Source of the DNA: a virus
IMG/VR virus record: IMGVR_UViG_3300023181_000025
Coordinates: 124,001-188,000 of that record
Strand: one strand, 5' to 3'
DNA: 64,000 nt
The position numbers and the translations under genes were made by a program. Below the pieces are notes generated by a model, which saw only the letters and a list, made by a program, of their open reading frames with translations, had not been told where the DNA came from and ran no database searches. Positions 55,968 through 62,725 of this stretch are shown here, one piece after another; the stretch's first letter is position 1, and each line of letters starts with the position of its first letter.

Positions 55968-56264
55968 ATGAAAACCATTTCAACAAAAGAAATTCTAGAT
56001 TTTGTCCGCGCCCAACCAGATGATAAAATGGTTAATATGACTGAATCGCTTAATTCAGACCCATGCGGCTGCGTTATGGTGCAGTATGGCCGGGAAAACA
56101 ATATTGATTTTGATTGTTGTTTGGCTCGTAGCTTTTATAGAAACAAATCATTTGAAAACCCAATAGCTTTTCTTGAGGATAGTATTTTCTATATTCTTGG
56201 TATAGCCGGAAATTGGATTGGAACTTATGGAGAATTGAAAAAGAAACTACTTGACAAAGTATAG
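55968..56264 (+). CDS. Family B paralogue (CGCVMVQYGRE)
   Basis: A 98-residue Family B member: STKEILDFVRAQPDDK, CGCVMVQYGREN near 34, but with CCLARSF in place of GCGxxxW. It closes with TYGELKKKLL. It is the most altered copy in the second cysteine motif. Confidence 0.7.
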   Translation: MKTISTKEILDFVRAQPDDKMVNMTESLNSDPCGCVMVQYGRENNIDFDCCLARSFYRNKSFENPIAFLEDSIFYILGIAGNWIGTYGELKKKLLDKV

Positions 56265-56326
56265 GGACAGGAACTGAAACAAAGCAGGTATCAAGCCCTG
56301 TCATCGTTATTTTTTATTATTTCTCA

Positions 56327-56355
56327 TTGACATTAATTCTCAATACCCATATTTT
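56327..56355 (+). promoter_or_regulatory. Sigma70-like promoter
   Basis: TTGACA at 56327-56332, 17 nt spacer, TATTTT at 56350-56355. Upstream (56265-56326) a weak GACAGG/CCTGTC hairpin followed by a T-rich stretch may end the previous transcript. Confidence 0.45.
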
Positions 56356-56362
56356 ATACCCA

Positions 56363-56407
56363 ATGAAACGCCGCGCTTCTTACTGTAATTTTACTAAAAA
56401 TGATTAA
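56363..56407 (+). CDS. Possible 14-residue leader peptide
   Basis: An ATG just after the -10 element opens a 14-codon basic frame (MKRRASYCNFTKND) that ends inside the start region of the next gene. It could be a translated leader. Too short to be certain. Confidence 0.25.
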   Translation: MKRRASYCNFTKND

Positions 56408-56411
56408 CCAT

Positions 56412-57215
56412 ATGAATGAATCAGATATTGCCCGCAAATCGTGTCCTGAAGGTTTCCATTATTTTGGGAATGGGCCAATTATTAATCCGGGAAGCGATTC
56501 GAATCGCGATGTGAGAGGTTATTTTAAAGAAAAATGGTGGGATCATAACTGTAATGGTTTAGGCTCTTCTATTCTTTATGCAATTCGCAAGGGGTCGAAA
56601 CTTGCGCACATTAATGGATTAGAAAAGTCTTTTGAAGATATCGCGCGAGAAAGCTTGGACGGCAACTATTGGTTTATTAAAGGGCCAATTAAAAGAGAAA
56701 GGGGCTTCAATGAAGGCGTGGCCATGTTTCTGCTGGGATCAAAAGAATGGGATTATGGTTCCAACATGGGCAGTGAGGAATATTTTTATGGAATTAAAAA
56801 GGGCTCCAGTCTAGCTATTCTTAATAAACTTGAGGGCCTCTATCCTCAATTGCCTAAGAATGCCGAGTATATTGGCATGGGGTCGCCAGATAGAGAAAAC
56901 GAGCGATGCGAGTATGTTTTTGGAGAGGGCGCGGGAACCAAGGAATGGCTTCATTATGGAAATTATTACTTTGACGGATGGAAACCCTTGAGCCCAAACC
57001 TTCATTACGCCCGTATTGTTAAAAACCCGCATCTTAATTTTATTGAAGCCTTTAAAGAGCTTCAAAAGGGAAAAGAACTAATGGGGCCGAGCGGCGTAGT
57101 AATTTGGATGGAAAACGGATGTATTTGGGTTAAAATGGATCATCCGCATGAACCTCTCCAGTATAACTTTCGCGAAATAGATTATTTTTTTGAAAAGTGG
57201 AAAGTAATTGATTAA
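56412..57215 (+). CDS. Protein of three tandem 65-residue repeats
   Basis: A 267-residue protein made of about three related units. Each has an aromatic-glycine opening (GFHYFGNGPI, GNYWFIKGPI, NAEYIGMGSP), a central W- or K-rich strand and a closing Y-x-I/A-R-K-G-S-x-L or HYARIV segment. Such repeats suggest a beta-propeller-like or sensor-type protein, or binding to a repeated target. No family is recognised. The ATG at 56412 is favoured over one 12 bases upstream. Confidence 0.65.
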   Translation: MNESDIARKSCPEGFHYFGNGPIINPGSDSNRDVRGYFKEKWWDHNCNGLGSSILYAIRKGSKLAHINGLEKSFEDIARESLDGNYWFIKGPIKRERGFNEGVAMFLLGSKEWDYGSNMGSEEYFYGIKKGSSLAILNKLEGLYPQLPKNAEYIGMGSPDRENERCEYVFGEGAGTKEWLHYGNYYFDGWKPLSPNLHYARIVKNPHLNFIEAFKELQKGKELMGPSGVVIWMENGCIWVKMDHPHEPLQYNFREIDYFFEKWKVID

Positions 57216-57216
57216 T

Positions 57217-57534
57217 ATGAGCAATAAACTATATTCATATGGAAACCGCGATTTCCCTATATGCGAAAGAAGCCGTGTTGTTTGTGCCGCCAATCGCCGA
57301 AAAGATGGCTTGATAATTTGCGGCGCTCGCCATTGGGATAGCGTCATGAGAGGGCAGAAGAATGCAATTGGAGGCGCGCCCGAAGATTGGTATGATATAG
57401 AAGATGGGTTCATTGACCAATTCAATAACTTCTTGACACGGGAGGAAGCTTGGGTTATTGCTCTTAAACAAAGGCAAATTATTCGCGACGAGGATAAAAC
57501 GCCCGGCACCCTCTATTCTGAAAACCTTTATTAG
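57217..57534 (+). CDS. Conserved phage protein (CAANRxKDGLIICGARHWD)
   Basis: A 105-residue protein of a recognised phage family: VCAANRRKDGLIICGARHWD, then GFIDQFNNFLTREEAW and a closing LYSENLY. Function is unknown. It starts after ATTAATATG, one base after the repeat protein. Confidence 0.8.
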   Translation: MSNKLYSYGNRDFPICERSRVVCAANRRKDGLIICGARHWDSVMRGQKNAIGGAPEDWYDIEDGFIDQFNNFLTREEAWVIALKQRQIIRDEDKTPGTLYSENLY

Positions 57535-57552
57535 AAATATCCAAATTAATAC

Positions 57553-58110
57553 ATGAACTCAATCTTAAATTTTTATTATTTTCATCCGGTTTGGGGCTTT
57601 ATTGTTCCAATAGCTTTTTTTATTATTTTAACTGCATTCTTCCACAGGATTGACAGGTTTGACGAATCGGGACTAGTTTCACTTTGTGGGCTGGGCGCGC
57701 TCCTAAGTTTTATTGGTTCTATTCTTCTTATTTTTGGAAGTTATTCAAAAATTAATGACCGATGGGAAGAAGAAACCCCTTTGAAAATTATTTCAATTAC
57801 TTCTAAAGAAGGGTGGAACATACAAGGGGCAGGAGGCGGAAGTGTTTTAGGTTTTGCCGGACAAGTTCAAGGTGGATCGGCTTCAAAATATTCATTTTAT
57901 TGTGAAGAAAAGGGCTTTATTGTCAAAAAGGTTGTTGACTTTGACAAGGTAAGGTTCCAGTATGGCCCCGAACCAAAAGTTACCCCTTGTTATCGTCTTA
58001 ACAGTGACCGGGGCGGGACGACTTATTATGTAGATAAAAATTCAGAATTTATCTATACAATCACTGTCCCCGAGGGTTCGTTTGAAAAATATATCACTAT
58101 TTCACAATAA
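57553..58110 (+). CDS. Membrane protein with outer beta domain
   Basis: A 185-residue protein with two transmembrane helices at about 12-33 and 43-63, then a strand-rich domain (FAGQVQGGSASKYSFYC, then YYVDKNSEFIYTITVPEG). It could sense or bind something at the membrane surface. Unrecognised. Confidence 0.65.
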   Translation: MNSILNFYYFHPVWGFIVPIAFFIILTAFFHRIDRFDESGLVSLCGLGALLSFIGSILLIFGSYSKINDRWEEETPLKIISITSKEGWNIQGAGGGSVLGFAGQVQGGSASKYSFYCEEKGFIVKKVVDFDKVRFQYGPEPKVTPCYRLNSDRGGTTYYVDKNSEFIYTITVPEGSFEKYITISQ

Positions 58111-58114
58111 AAAT

Positions 58115-58495
58115 ATGAATTATAAAATTAAGAAAGGAAGCGAAATCTCTCTTCGGGCTTTGCTTGGGGCCCTTGTTGGGCTTGGGTATAAATTTTCCGA
58201 TTATTTCGAAGATGTAGAAAGATATTTACGTAAATCCACTTATCCGTATGTCCTTATCACAGAAAGCGGTATTATTGATGCGTGCCGGGAGAATTATACT
58301 GAAGCGGAGATCATTTTATGGCCGGAAGGCTTTGAGGAGATTATTTCGGTAGCTCTTATAAAATCAATTTATATCGAAAATGTGGGGAAATATAAAGCAA
58401 AAATTACCGCTAAAGGCATTAAAGTGGGCTGCACTTCGATTTCATTTGAAAAGTTTAATGAGATTGCCGAAGCGGTCAAAAGTTTCCAACAATAA
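58115..58495 (+). CDS. Family F paralogue (short form)
   Basis: A 126-residue protein whose last 40 residues match the Family F C-terminus (YKAKITAKGIKVGCTSISF, compare KDKIEVGC at 46097). The N-terminal part differs (SLRALLGALVGLGYKF). Function is unknown. Confidence 0.55.
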   Translation: MNYKIKKGSEISLRALLGALVGLGYKFSDYFEDVERYLRKSTYPYVLITESGIIDACRENYTEAEIILWPEGFEEIISVALIKSIYIENVGKYKAKITAKGIKVGCTSISFEKFNEIAEAVKSFQQ

Positions 58496-58498
58496 TCT

Positions 58499-58527
58499 TT
58501 GACAGACCGGATGAGACCCGGTAAGTT
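58499..58527 (+). promoter_or_regulatory. Promoter of the small RNA
   Basis: TTGACA at 58499-58504, 17 nt spacer, TAAGTT at 58522-58527, followed by a region with no ORF that ends in a strong terminator. Confidence 0.6.
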
Positions 58528-58533
58528 ATAAGC

Positions 58534-58758
58534 AGTCGCCCATGCTGATTTTCTTTTTAGTTTTATTCAGCTAGAATTATTAAGAAAAGGGGCGGAATTG
58601 AATAAAAAATAGAGGTAAATCGAAACTATATAAGCTATTTGGTTCGAGTCCAAAAGGGTTGGCGTTCTTTCTATTAGGAAGACGCTATATAGAAGTAGGA
58701 AAAAGATAAAACGTGTAGCTAGCGGGGGTGGGAGATTTTCTCCTGCCCCTCTTTTTTT
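58534..58758 (+). ncRNA. Candidate stand-alone small RNA
   Basis: A promoter-to-terminator unit without a reading frame, about 225 nt. Visible structure: GCTGA/TCAGC around a T-rich loop (58544-58571); a tRNA T-arm-like hairpin TTTGG-TTCGAGT-CCAAA (58638-58654); a bulged GCG...CGC hairpin near 58662-58685; and a long-range pairing of CTATATAAGC 58626-58635 with GCTATATAG 58684-58692. The T-arm look suggests a link to tRNA-like RNAs, but no acceptor stem exists. It is probably a regulatory or decoy RNA. I do not match it to a known family. Confidence 0.6.
58725..58758 (+). terminator. Rho-independent terminator of the small RNA
   Basis: An 11-bp stem (58725-58735 with 58739-58749, two G-U pairs, loop TTT) followed by a run of T from 58752 to 58758. 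Confidence 0.88.
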
Positions 58759-58759
58759 G

Positions 58760-58787
58760 TTGACATCAAAGGCGTAAAATATAAGAT
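58760..58787 (+). promoter_or_regulatory. Sigma70-like promoter
   Basis: TTGACA at 58760-58765, one base after the terminator T-run, 16 nt spacer, TAAGAT at 58782-58787, 6 bases before the ATG at 58794. Confidence 0.6.
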
Positions 58788-58793
58788 GAGCTT

Positions 58794-58958
58794 ATGGAAA
58801 ACCATATTGACGCCGCCGAATCGAAAGAGACCAGCTACGAAATTGGCTGGAAGGCCGGGGAAACCGATGCCCCTTATGACAATCCATACATGGAGAATAC
58901 CGACGAATGGGTTCAATATAATCAAGGATTTTGCGAGGCCGTTAAAACTGTAAACTAA
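58794..58958 (+). CDS. RMF-like small protein
   Basis: A 54-residue protein whose core (YEIGWKAGETDAPYDNPYM, then WVQYNQGF) has the pattern of ribosome modulation factor-like proteins: A/G-x-x-AG, NPY, W-x-x-G-F. RMF pairs ribosomes into inactive dimers; phage relatives are known, but their role is open. The start is the ATG at 58794 right after a promoter. Confidence 0.55.
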   Translation: MENHIDAAESKETSYEIGWKAGETDAPYDNPYMENTDEWVQYNQGFCEAVKTVN

Positions 58959-58968
58959 AATATTAATA

Positions 58969-59040
58969 TGAACATATGTAATTTTTTTCTTTGTTTTAAT
59001 GAGGTAACCGTCAAAGAAATTGACAAAACGACAGGGTGAT
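58969..59040 (+). CDS. Possible 23-residue peptide
   Basis: An ATG after AATATTAATATG opens a 23-codon frame (MNICNFFLCFNEV start) that ends inside a promoter-like site. The start context is good but the frame is very short. Confidence 0.3.
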
Positions 59041-59047
59041 TTATCGC
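59020..59047 (+). promoter_or_regulatory. Sigma70-like promoter
   Basis: TTGACA at 59020-59025, 16 nt spacer, TATCGC at 59042-59047, 20 bases before the ATG at 59068. Confidence 0.45.
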
Positions 59048-59067
59048 TGGCGAGAACTACACAAATA

Positions 59068-59292
59068 ATGAGAGACATTAACAATACTGAATATTCTAAT
59101 CCGTGTCAATACATTCTAGACACTTCTTCTGAGAACTGGATTGAGGATTTAGAAGAGAAACCTTTTAATATTCAAAAGAAATCAATGCCAATTAATTGCG
59201 GCAATAAAAATATTTCGCCATATAGGGTATCTAAACGTCGCAAGAAAAAAGAATTTTCCAGAAAATCTAAACAAAAGAACCGCCGCCCATGA
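59068..59292 (+). CDS. Hypothetical basic-tailed protein
   Basis: A 74-residue protein with a very basic C-terminus (RVSKRRKKKEFSRKSKQK). It may bind nucleic acid. The start is at the ATG at 59068. It overlaps the next gene by ATGA. Confidence 0.5.
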   Translation: MRDINNTEYSNPCQYILDTSSENWIEDLEEKPFNIQKKSMPINCGNKNISPYRVSKRRKKKEFSRKSKQKNRRP

Positions 59293-59528
59293 ACACCGAA
59301 ACCAATATTCAAAAATCTAGGAGAGACTCTGTTCCGAAAAGCCCGCAAGATAAATTTACTTCCCTTTGTTTGTTTTATAGGACAAAGAATAAAGAACCAG
59401 ACTCTGGCCTTTTTAGTTGCCTTGCTGGGGAAATGTTCCCTGACAGTTGGCACGCAGCTTTTGAATCTGGAGTTTGGGAGGAAAAGGGGGTCTATGGCGA
59501 TAATTTTCGTAAATATTTTGGGCTTTAA
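59289..59528 (+). CDS. Hypothetical protein
   Basis: A 79-residue protein, unrecognised, with a CLAGEMFPDSWHAAFESG segment. Linked to the previous gene by ATGA. Confidence 0.55.
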   Translation: MNTETNIQKSRRDSVPKSPQDKFTSLCLFYRTKNKEPDSGLFSCLAGEMFPDSWHAAFESGVWEEKGVYGDNFRKYFGL

Positions 59529-59531
59529 ACT

Positions 59532-59699
59532 ATGACAAATAATAAACGTTGCTGCAATTGCCGATACTCCCTTACGGAAGACAATGGTTATTCAAATTGG
59601 ACAGTTGAGGGAACCGATATTGATTGCCTCAAAAAACTCAATCCGTCTTTTCCTGTTGACGCTTGGTATGGAGAATGCCCCGAAGGAAAATTCGCATAA
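59532..59699 (+). CDS. EDNGYSNWTVEGT protein, N-terminal part
   Basis: A 55-codon frame encoding the first half of a widespread phage family. It has a CNCRYS cysteine pair at about 8-13 and EDNGYSNWTVEGTDIDC, and ends PVDAWYGECPEGKFA followed by TAA. In other phages this family continues past this point, and the missing second half follows here in the same frame (59700-59825). The gene is therefore either interrupted by a stop mutation or read through. Confidence 0.6.
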   Translation: MTNNKRCCNCRYSLTEDNGYSNWTVEGTDIDCLKKLNPSFPVDAWYGECPEGKFA

Positions 59700-59825
59700 A
59701 CATGCCCTTCTTTCACAGAGGGCGAAGGCGTTCATGTTGATGTGGATAAAGATGACGGAAAGCTAGAAAACTATTCGCCTCATCCTGACATTAAAGAACT
59801 ACTTAGAGCCCGCGAACTTTCTTAA
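59700..59825 (+). pseudogene. In-frame continuation of the split gene
   Basis: Directly after the TAA at 59697-59699, the same frame stays open for 41 codons (TCPSFTEGEGVHVDVDKDDG then YSPHPDIKELLRAREL). This is the expected C-terminal half of the family. It has no ATG, so it is probably a remnant or is reached only by stop-codon readthrough. Confidence 0.5.
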
Positions 59826-59844
59826 TGCTAAAAACGTAAAGTCC

Positions 59845-59873
59845 TTGACTTTACCGTGAGCAACCTTTAGATT
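59845..59873 (+). promoter_or_regulatory. Sigma70-like promoter
   Basis: TTGACT at 59845-59850, 17 nt spacer, TAGATT at 59868-59873, 8 bases before the ATG at 59882. Confidence 0.6.
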
Positions 59874-59881
59874 GCGAACAT

Positions 59882-60217
59882 ATGAAATACATCGCGCCCA
59901 TACTTATAAGTTCAGCAATGAGTCTAGTTTATTATTTGGCTTTTGCGCCTGAATATATTGTGTTTAAGACAATCGCATGGGTTCTTATTTTTTTAAGTTT
60001 TATTGGACTATTTGTTCCGAGTTCATACAAAAAAGACAATTCAGAAATAAACATTTTTTTTAGAATTCTGTTTTTTACCTTTTTCAATACAATCAATTTG
60101 TTGATTATGTTTTCTTTCCCTTCTGGTGTTCAATACGGATTTTTATACCTAATTATTCAAATTGTTTTTTGGGGCATCAAAGCGGCAGTTTGGTCAAAAG
60201 AAAACGAAAATCATTAA
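59882..60217 (+). CDS. Polytopic small membrane protein
   Basis: A 111-residue protein with about four transmembrane helices (4-21, 27-46, 60-81, 86-104) and short loops. It is an inner-membrane protein of unknown role, read from its own promoter. Confidence 0.6.
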   Translation: MKYIAPILISSAMSLVYYLAFAPEYIVFKTIAWVLIFLSFIGLFVPSSYKKDNSEINIFFRILFFTFFNTINLLIMFSFPSGVQYGFLYLIIQIVFWGIKAAVWSKENENH

Positions 60218-60218
60218 T

Positions 60219-60584
60219 ATGAAATACTCCAAAATTCAAATCATCGAAGAAATCGCGGCAAAGTATAATAGTGACAATCGTTCTTATAAATCTATGGCGG
60301 GGTATGAAGTGTGCCAATACGATTTTCGTGGGAAACAATGTGCCGTAGGTCATTGCATGACAGAAGAAGGGCGGGATTTGGCCATGAGACAGTTATGGGA
60401 AGGCGTAGAGGATTTGGGAATTCGTCTTTTGGAGGGTAGCCTGAAGGAAGAATACAAGGGGCACGAATTGGAGTTTTGGAGCGACCTTCAACGTTTTCAT
60501 GATACAACCCAATATTGGAGATCCGAAGGACTTTCTCTTCGTGGTGAATTTTACAAACAAGAACTACTAATTAAATATGCTTGA
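60219..60584 (+). CDS. Family A paralogue (CAVGHC ... FHD)
   Basis: A 121-residue Family A member: KIQIIEEIAAKYNSDNRS, GKQCAVGHCMTEEG near 44 and YKGHELEFWSDLQRFHD near 86, closing ELLIKY. The start is at the ATG at 60219. It overlaps the next gene by 8 bases. Confidence 0.7.
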   Translation: MKYSKIQIIEEIAAKYNSDNRSYKSMAGYEVCQYDFRGKQCAVGHCMTEEGRDLAMRQLWEGVEDLGIRLLEGSLKEEYKGHELEFWSDLQRFHDTTQYWRSEGLSLRGEFYKQELLIKYA

Positions 60585-60777
60585 AAATCTAATTACCGCG
60601 ATTGCGATTGGCACCCTAATAGCTTCTGGAGCGATTGTCTCTATAGGCGGGTTAGTTATTTTAGTTTGGGTAAGTAATCTTTATAACGGTTCTCAAGACA
60701 AATTAAAAGTTTCCTTCGGTTATTTTTTGGCTATTGGAATTTTTGTTGCTTCTTTAGCTTATTTACTAATTAAATAA
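60577..60777 (+). CDS. Two-helix membrane peptide
   Basis: A 66-residue protein with transmembrane helices at about 5-32 and 46-65. Unrecognised. It overlaps the Family A gene. Confidence 0.55.
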   Translation: MLENLITAIAIGTLIASGAIVSIGGLVILVWVSNLYNGSQDKLKVSFGYFLAIGIFVASLAYLLIK

Positions 60778-60797
60778 ATTATAAAAGGTTTAATGAT

Positions 60798-61079
60798 ATG
60801 AAAGTTGCGGTAGTTATTTTTGTTTTGCTTTTTGGATTTGCTAACGCTTCAATTCCTAACTACGCTCCTATTTTTCCTAGAATTGTAAGTGAGAAATATC
60901 TAAAAAGCCATAATTTGGAAGTTTTTGATAAAAAGGATAAAGAAAAAGTCCCGATGGTTATTCGGGTTTGTCCTCAAGAGGGTTGGCTAGAAAAGTGGGA
61001 TATCATTTTAATTGAAAAGGATTTATTTTTGCGTATCGTGAGAATAAAAGGCGATTGGGGTATTCGAAATAAGTCTTGA
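60798..61079 (+). CDS. Exported small protein
   Basis: A 93-residue protein with a clear signal peptide: MK, hydrophobic core VAVVIFVLLFGFA and an A-N-A cleavage-like site near residue 18. The mature part is strand-rich (VPMVIRVCPQEGW). It is probably sent to the periplasm, with unknown role. The stop codon lies inside the next promoter. Confidence 0.6.
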   Translation: MKVAVVIFVLLFGFANASIPNYAPIFPRIVSEKYLKSHNLEVFDKKDKEKVPMVIRVCPQEGWLEKWDIILIEKDLFLRIVRIKGDWGIRNKS

Positions 61080-61103
61080 CAAATTGGCCGGGCAGTTTAA
61101 ATT
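61076..61103 (+). promoter_or_regulatory. Sigma70-like promoter overlapping a stop codon
   Basis: TTGACA at 61076-61081 contains the TGA stop; 16 nt spacer, TAAATT at 61098-61103, 20 bases before the ATG at 61124. Confidence 0.6.
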
Positions 61104-61123
61104 ATACACATTAAGACATTAAC

Positions 61124-61645
61124 ATGAAAGTAATTAATAACAATATTGAAACTAAGATCGAAGACAAATCCATTAAGGATATGACGGACGGGGAGATGGG
61201 CGTAATTACTCAATGGGGAACACTCCATAGTTATACTGGAAGGGTTATCCAAAGGTGTGGGAATAGATTTATTTCTTTGGGGCAAGGGGCGGGCAAATCT
61301 TTTAATGGAATTTTGGGAAGCTCTCTAGATTTGGAGCTTCTGCGCGTTAAGCCGCTAGGTCCGGGTGACATTATTAATGTTTCCGATCTAACGGTAACTT
61401 TTGCGGAACCGTCTGATGATAGCATTCCTGTAAACGAAATGGTGGACGGGGAAATCGCCATTATTAGCAAGTGGATAGATCCTAAACTAAATCTTGGTGT
61501 GGTCGTTAAAAGAGTGGGTGGAAACCTTGTTTCTTTACGGATTAAAAGTGGCGTTGGAGGAGTTTACCACAATCTTTTTAGAGGGGAATTGCACCCACAC
61601 CTTCGCGTTAAGATTTTGCCTCCCGGCACTCAAATTGAGATTTAA
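61124..61645 (+). CDS. Protein with internal duplication
   Basis: A 173-residue protein of two repeats of about 65 residues: DMTDGEMGVITQWG...GRVIQRCGNRFISLG and EMVDGEIAIISKW...GVVVKRVGGNLVSLR, each closing with L-R-V-K-x-L/I-x-P-G. It is strand-rich, like small beta-barrel modules found alone in other phages. Function is unknown. Confidence 0.65.
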   Translation: MKVINNNIETKIEDKSIKDMTDGEMGVITQWGTLHSYTGRVIQRCGNRFISLGQGAGKSFNGILGSSLDLELLRVKPLGPGDIINVSDLTVTFAEPSDDSIPVNEMVDGEIAIISKWIDPKLNLGVVVKRVGGNLVSLRIKSGVGGVYHNLFRGELHPHLRVKILPPGTQIEI

Positions 61646-61649
61646 AATT

Positions 61650-61898
61650 ATGAACGACGCTGAACTTAAAGAGCTTTTCAAAGATCTTAAATTTTATCAA
61701 CTTGTTTCCACTGACTATGGCGGATCGCAAACCGTAGAGAAAATTTCCTGCTCTAAAGAGGATTTGGAGGAAATTATTGAGAAGGCTGGCCGGTATGAGC
61801 AATTTTGGTCCGCTAATTGGCATAAGCCAGAATTTGATTTTCTTCCCTACCCACGCTTTAGACATTGTTATGTAGAGATTGAAGAAGTTAAGAATTAA
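61650..61898 (+). CDS. Hypothetical protein
   Basis: An 82-residue protein (FYQLVSTDYGGSQTVEKIS, then FRHCYVEIEEV). Unrecognised. The start is the ATG at 61650. A longer frame lies inside the previous gene. Confidence 0.55.
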   Translation: MNDAELKELFKDLKFYQLVSTDYGGSQTVEKISCSKEDLEEIIEKAGRYEQFWSANWHKPEFDFLPYPRFRHCYVEIEEVKN

Positions 61899-61901
61899 TA
61901 T

Positions 61902-62279
61902 ATGAACGTTAAAAGGAAAACAGATGTTATCCGCGAAACTGCGGAATTTTACAATCTTAATAATAGAGGTGTGGATGGTAATGGCCATTACCATTATCTA
62001 ACCGATGATAAAAAGTGCGGCGTAGGTCGCTGCATGACGGATGAAGCCCTACAAAGGTCTCTGGAAGGATGGCCGTCTATTGGATCTTTTGTCCAGTGGC
62101 AGATTGGCAGTGAATCTTATTTAAAAATTTTTAAACCCCAATATAAAATTGATGATATTCAATTTTGGGAAGACATTCAGGGCTTTCACGACGTAGATGA
62201 CTATTGGAATGAAACTGGTCTTTCGGCAGAAGGTAAGAAAAAATATCAACGCCTTCTTGACAAATACCTCAATCAATAA
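61902..62279 (+). CDS. Family A paralogue (CGVGRC ... FHD)
   Basis: A 125-residue Family A member: VIRETAEFYNLNNRGV, KKCGVGRCMTDEAL near 42, QFWEDIQGFHDVDDYW near 87 and a closing RLLDKYL. Function is unknown. Confidence 0.7.
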   Translation: MNVKRKTDVIRETAEFYNLNNRGVDGNGHYHYLTDDKKCGVGRCMTDEALQRSLEGWPSIGSFVQWQIGSESYLKIFKPQYKIDDIQFWEDIQGFHDVDDYWNETGLSAEGKKKYQRLLDKYLNQ

Positions 62280-62312
62280 TATAAAAGGCGCGAACCAAAA
62301 CAACAAACCATC

Positions 62313-62573
62313 ATGGCACTTAAAGAAGTTAAATCATACAAAACCCGCGACAACGCGATCTTTGAAAGCAAGATTGAAGCTGAAAAGCACGAGGCCGCAC
62401 TTACTTTGCGCGCCCTTGTTCAGCAAACCATTCGCACCGATTCGCTGAGTCCGCTGCAATTTGGAAAATTCGCTGTTGACAATCTGGATTCTGTGATTGA
62501 TACTCTAATCAATCTGCGGCGCAAGGTTAACGCAGCGGGCCGCACTCGCAAGCCCCCTGAAAATCTCGGTTGA
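62313..62573 (+). CDS. Hypothetical protein
   Basis: An 86-residue helical protein (ESKIEAEKHEAALTLRALV, then NLDSVIDTLINLRRKV). The gene's end is richer in G and C than its neighbours. Unrecognised. A long inverted repeat follows 9 bases after the stop. Confidence 0.6.
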   Translation: MALKEVKSYKTRDNAIFESKIEAEKHEAALTLRALVQQTIRTDSLSPLQFGKFAVDNLDSVIDTLINLRRKVNAAGRTRKPPENLG

Positions 62574-62582
62574 ATAGCTGGC

Positions 62583-62631
62583 CCCGCTTCTCGCTTGTTT
62601 TTTATTTCCTATTTTTCGAGTGAGAGGCGGG
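62583..62631. repeat. 15-bp inverted repeat with T-rich loop
   Basis: The arms at 62583-62597 and 62617-62631 pair over 15 bp with three G-U pairs, and the 19-nt loop is almost all T. The long stem after a gene suggests a terminator or RNA end, but there is no T-run directly after the right arm, so the exact role is open. Confidence 0.55.
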
Positions 62632-62725
62632 AAAGATTTTGTTGACAAACTCTTTTTTAAATGAAAATAATTCAATCAGTATTGCTCCTTGAAGGGGAGC
62701 TTGTATTTCACAAATAAAATCTCCA

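Noticed and set aside
56265-56320. Rho-independent terminator after the Family B gene
   Set aside because: Only a 6-bp stem with a 27-nt loop; noted with the promoter but not listed as a terminator.
58626-58660. Possible tRNA gene (T-arm with TTCGAGT loop)
   Set aside because: No acceptor stem partner, D arm or anticodon arm can be placed around it; treated as part of the candidate small RNA.
58499-58760. tmRNA
   Set aside because: It lacks the tmRNA 5' acceptor half and tag frame, and the length is short.
62642-62725. TTGACA at 62642 as promoter for the membrane protein gene
   Set aside because: No TAnnnT hexamer at 16-17 nt and 80 bases to the ATG; too weak to list.
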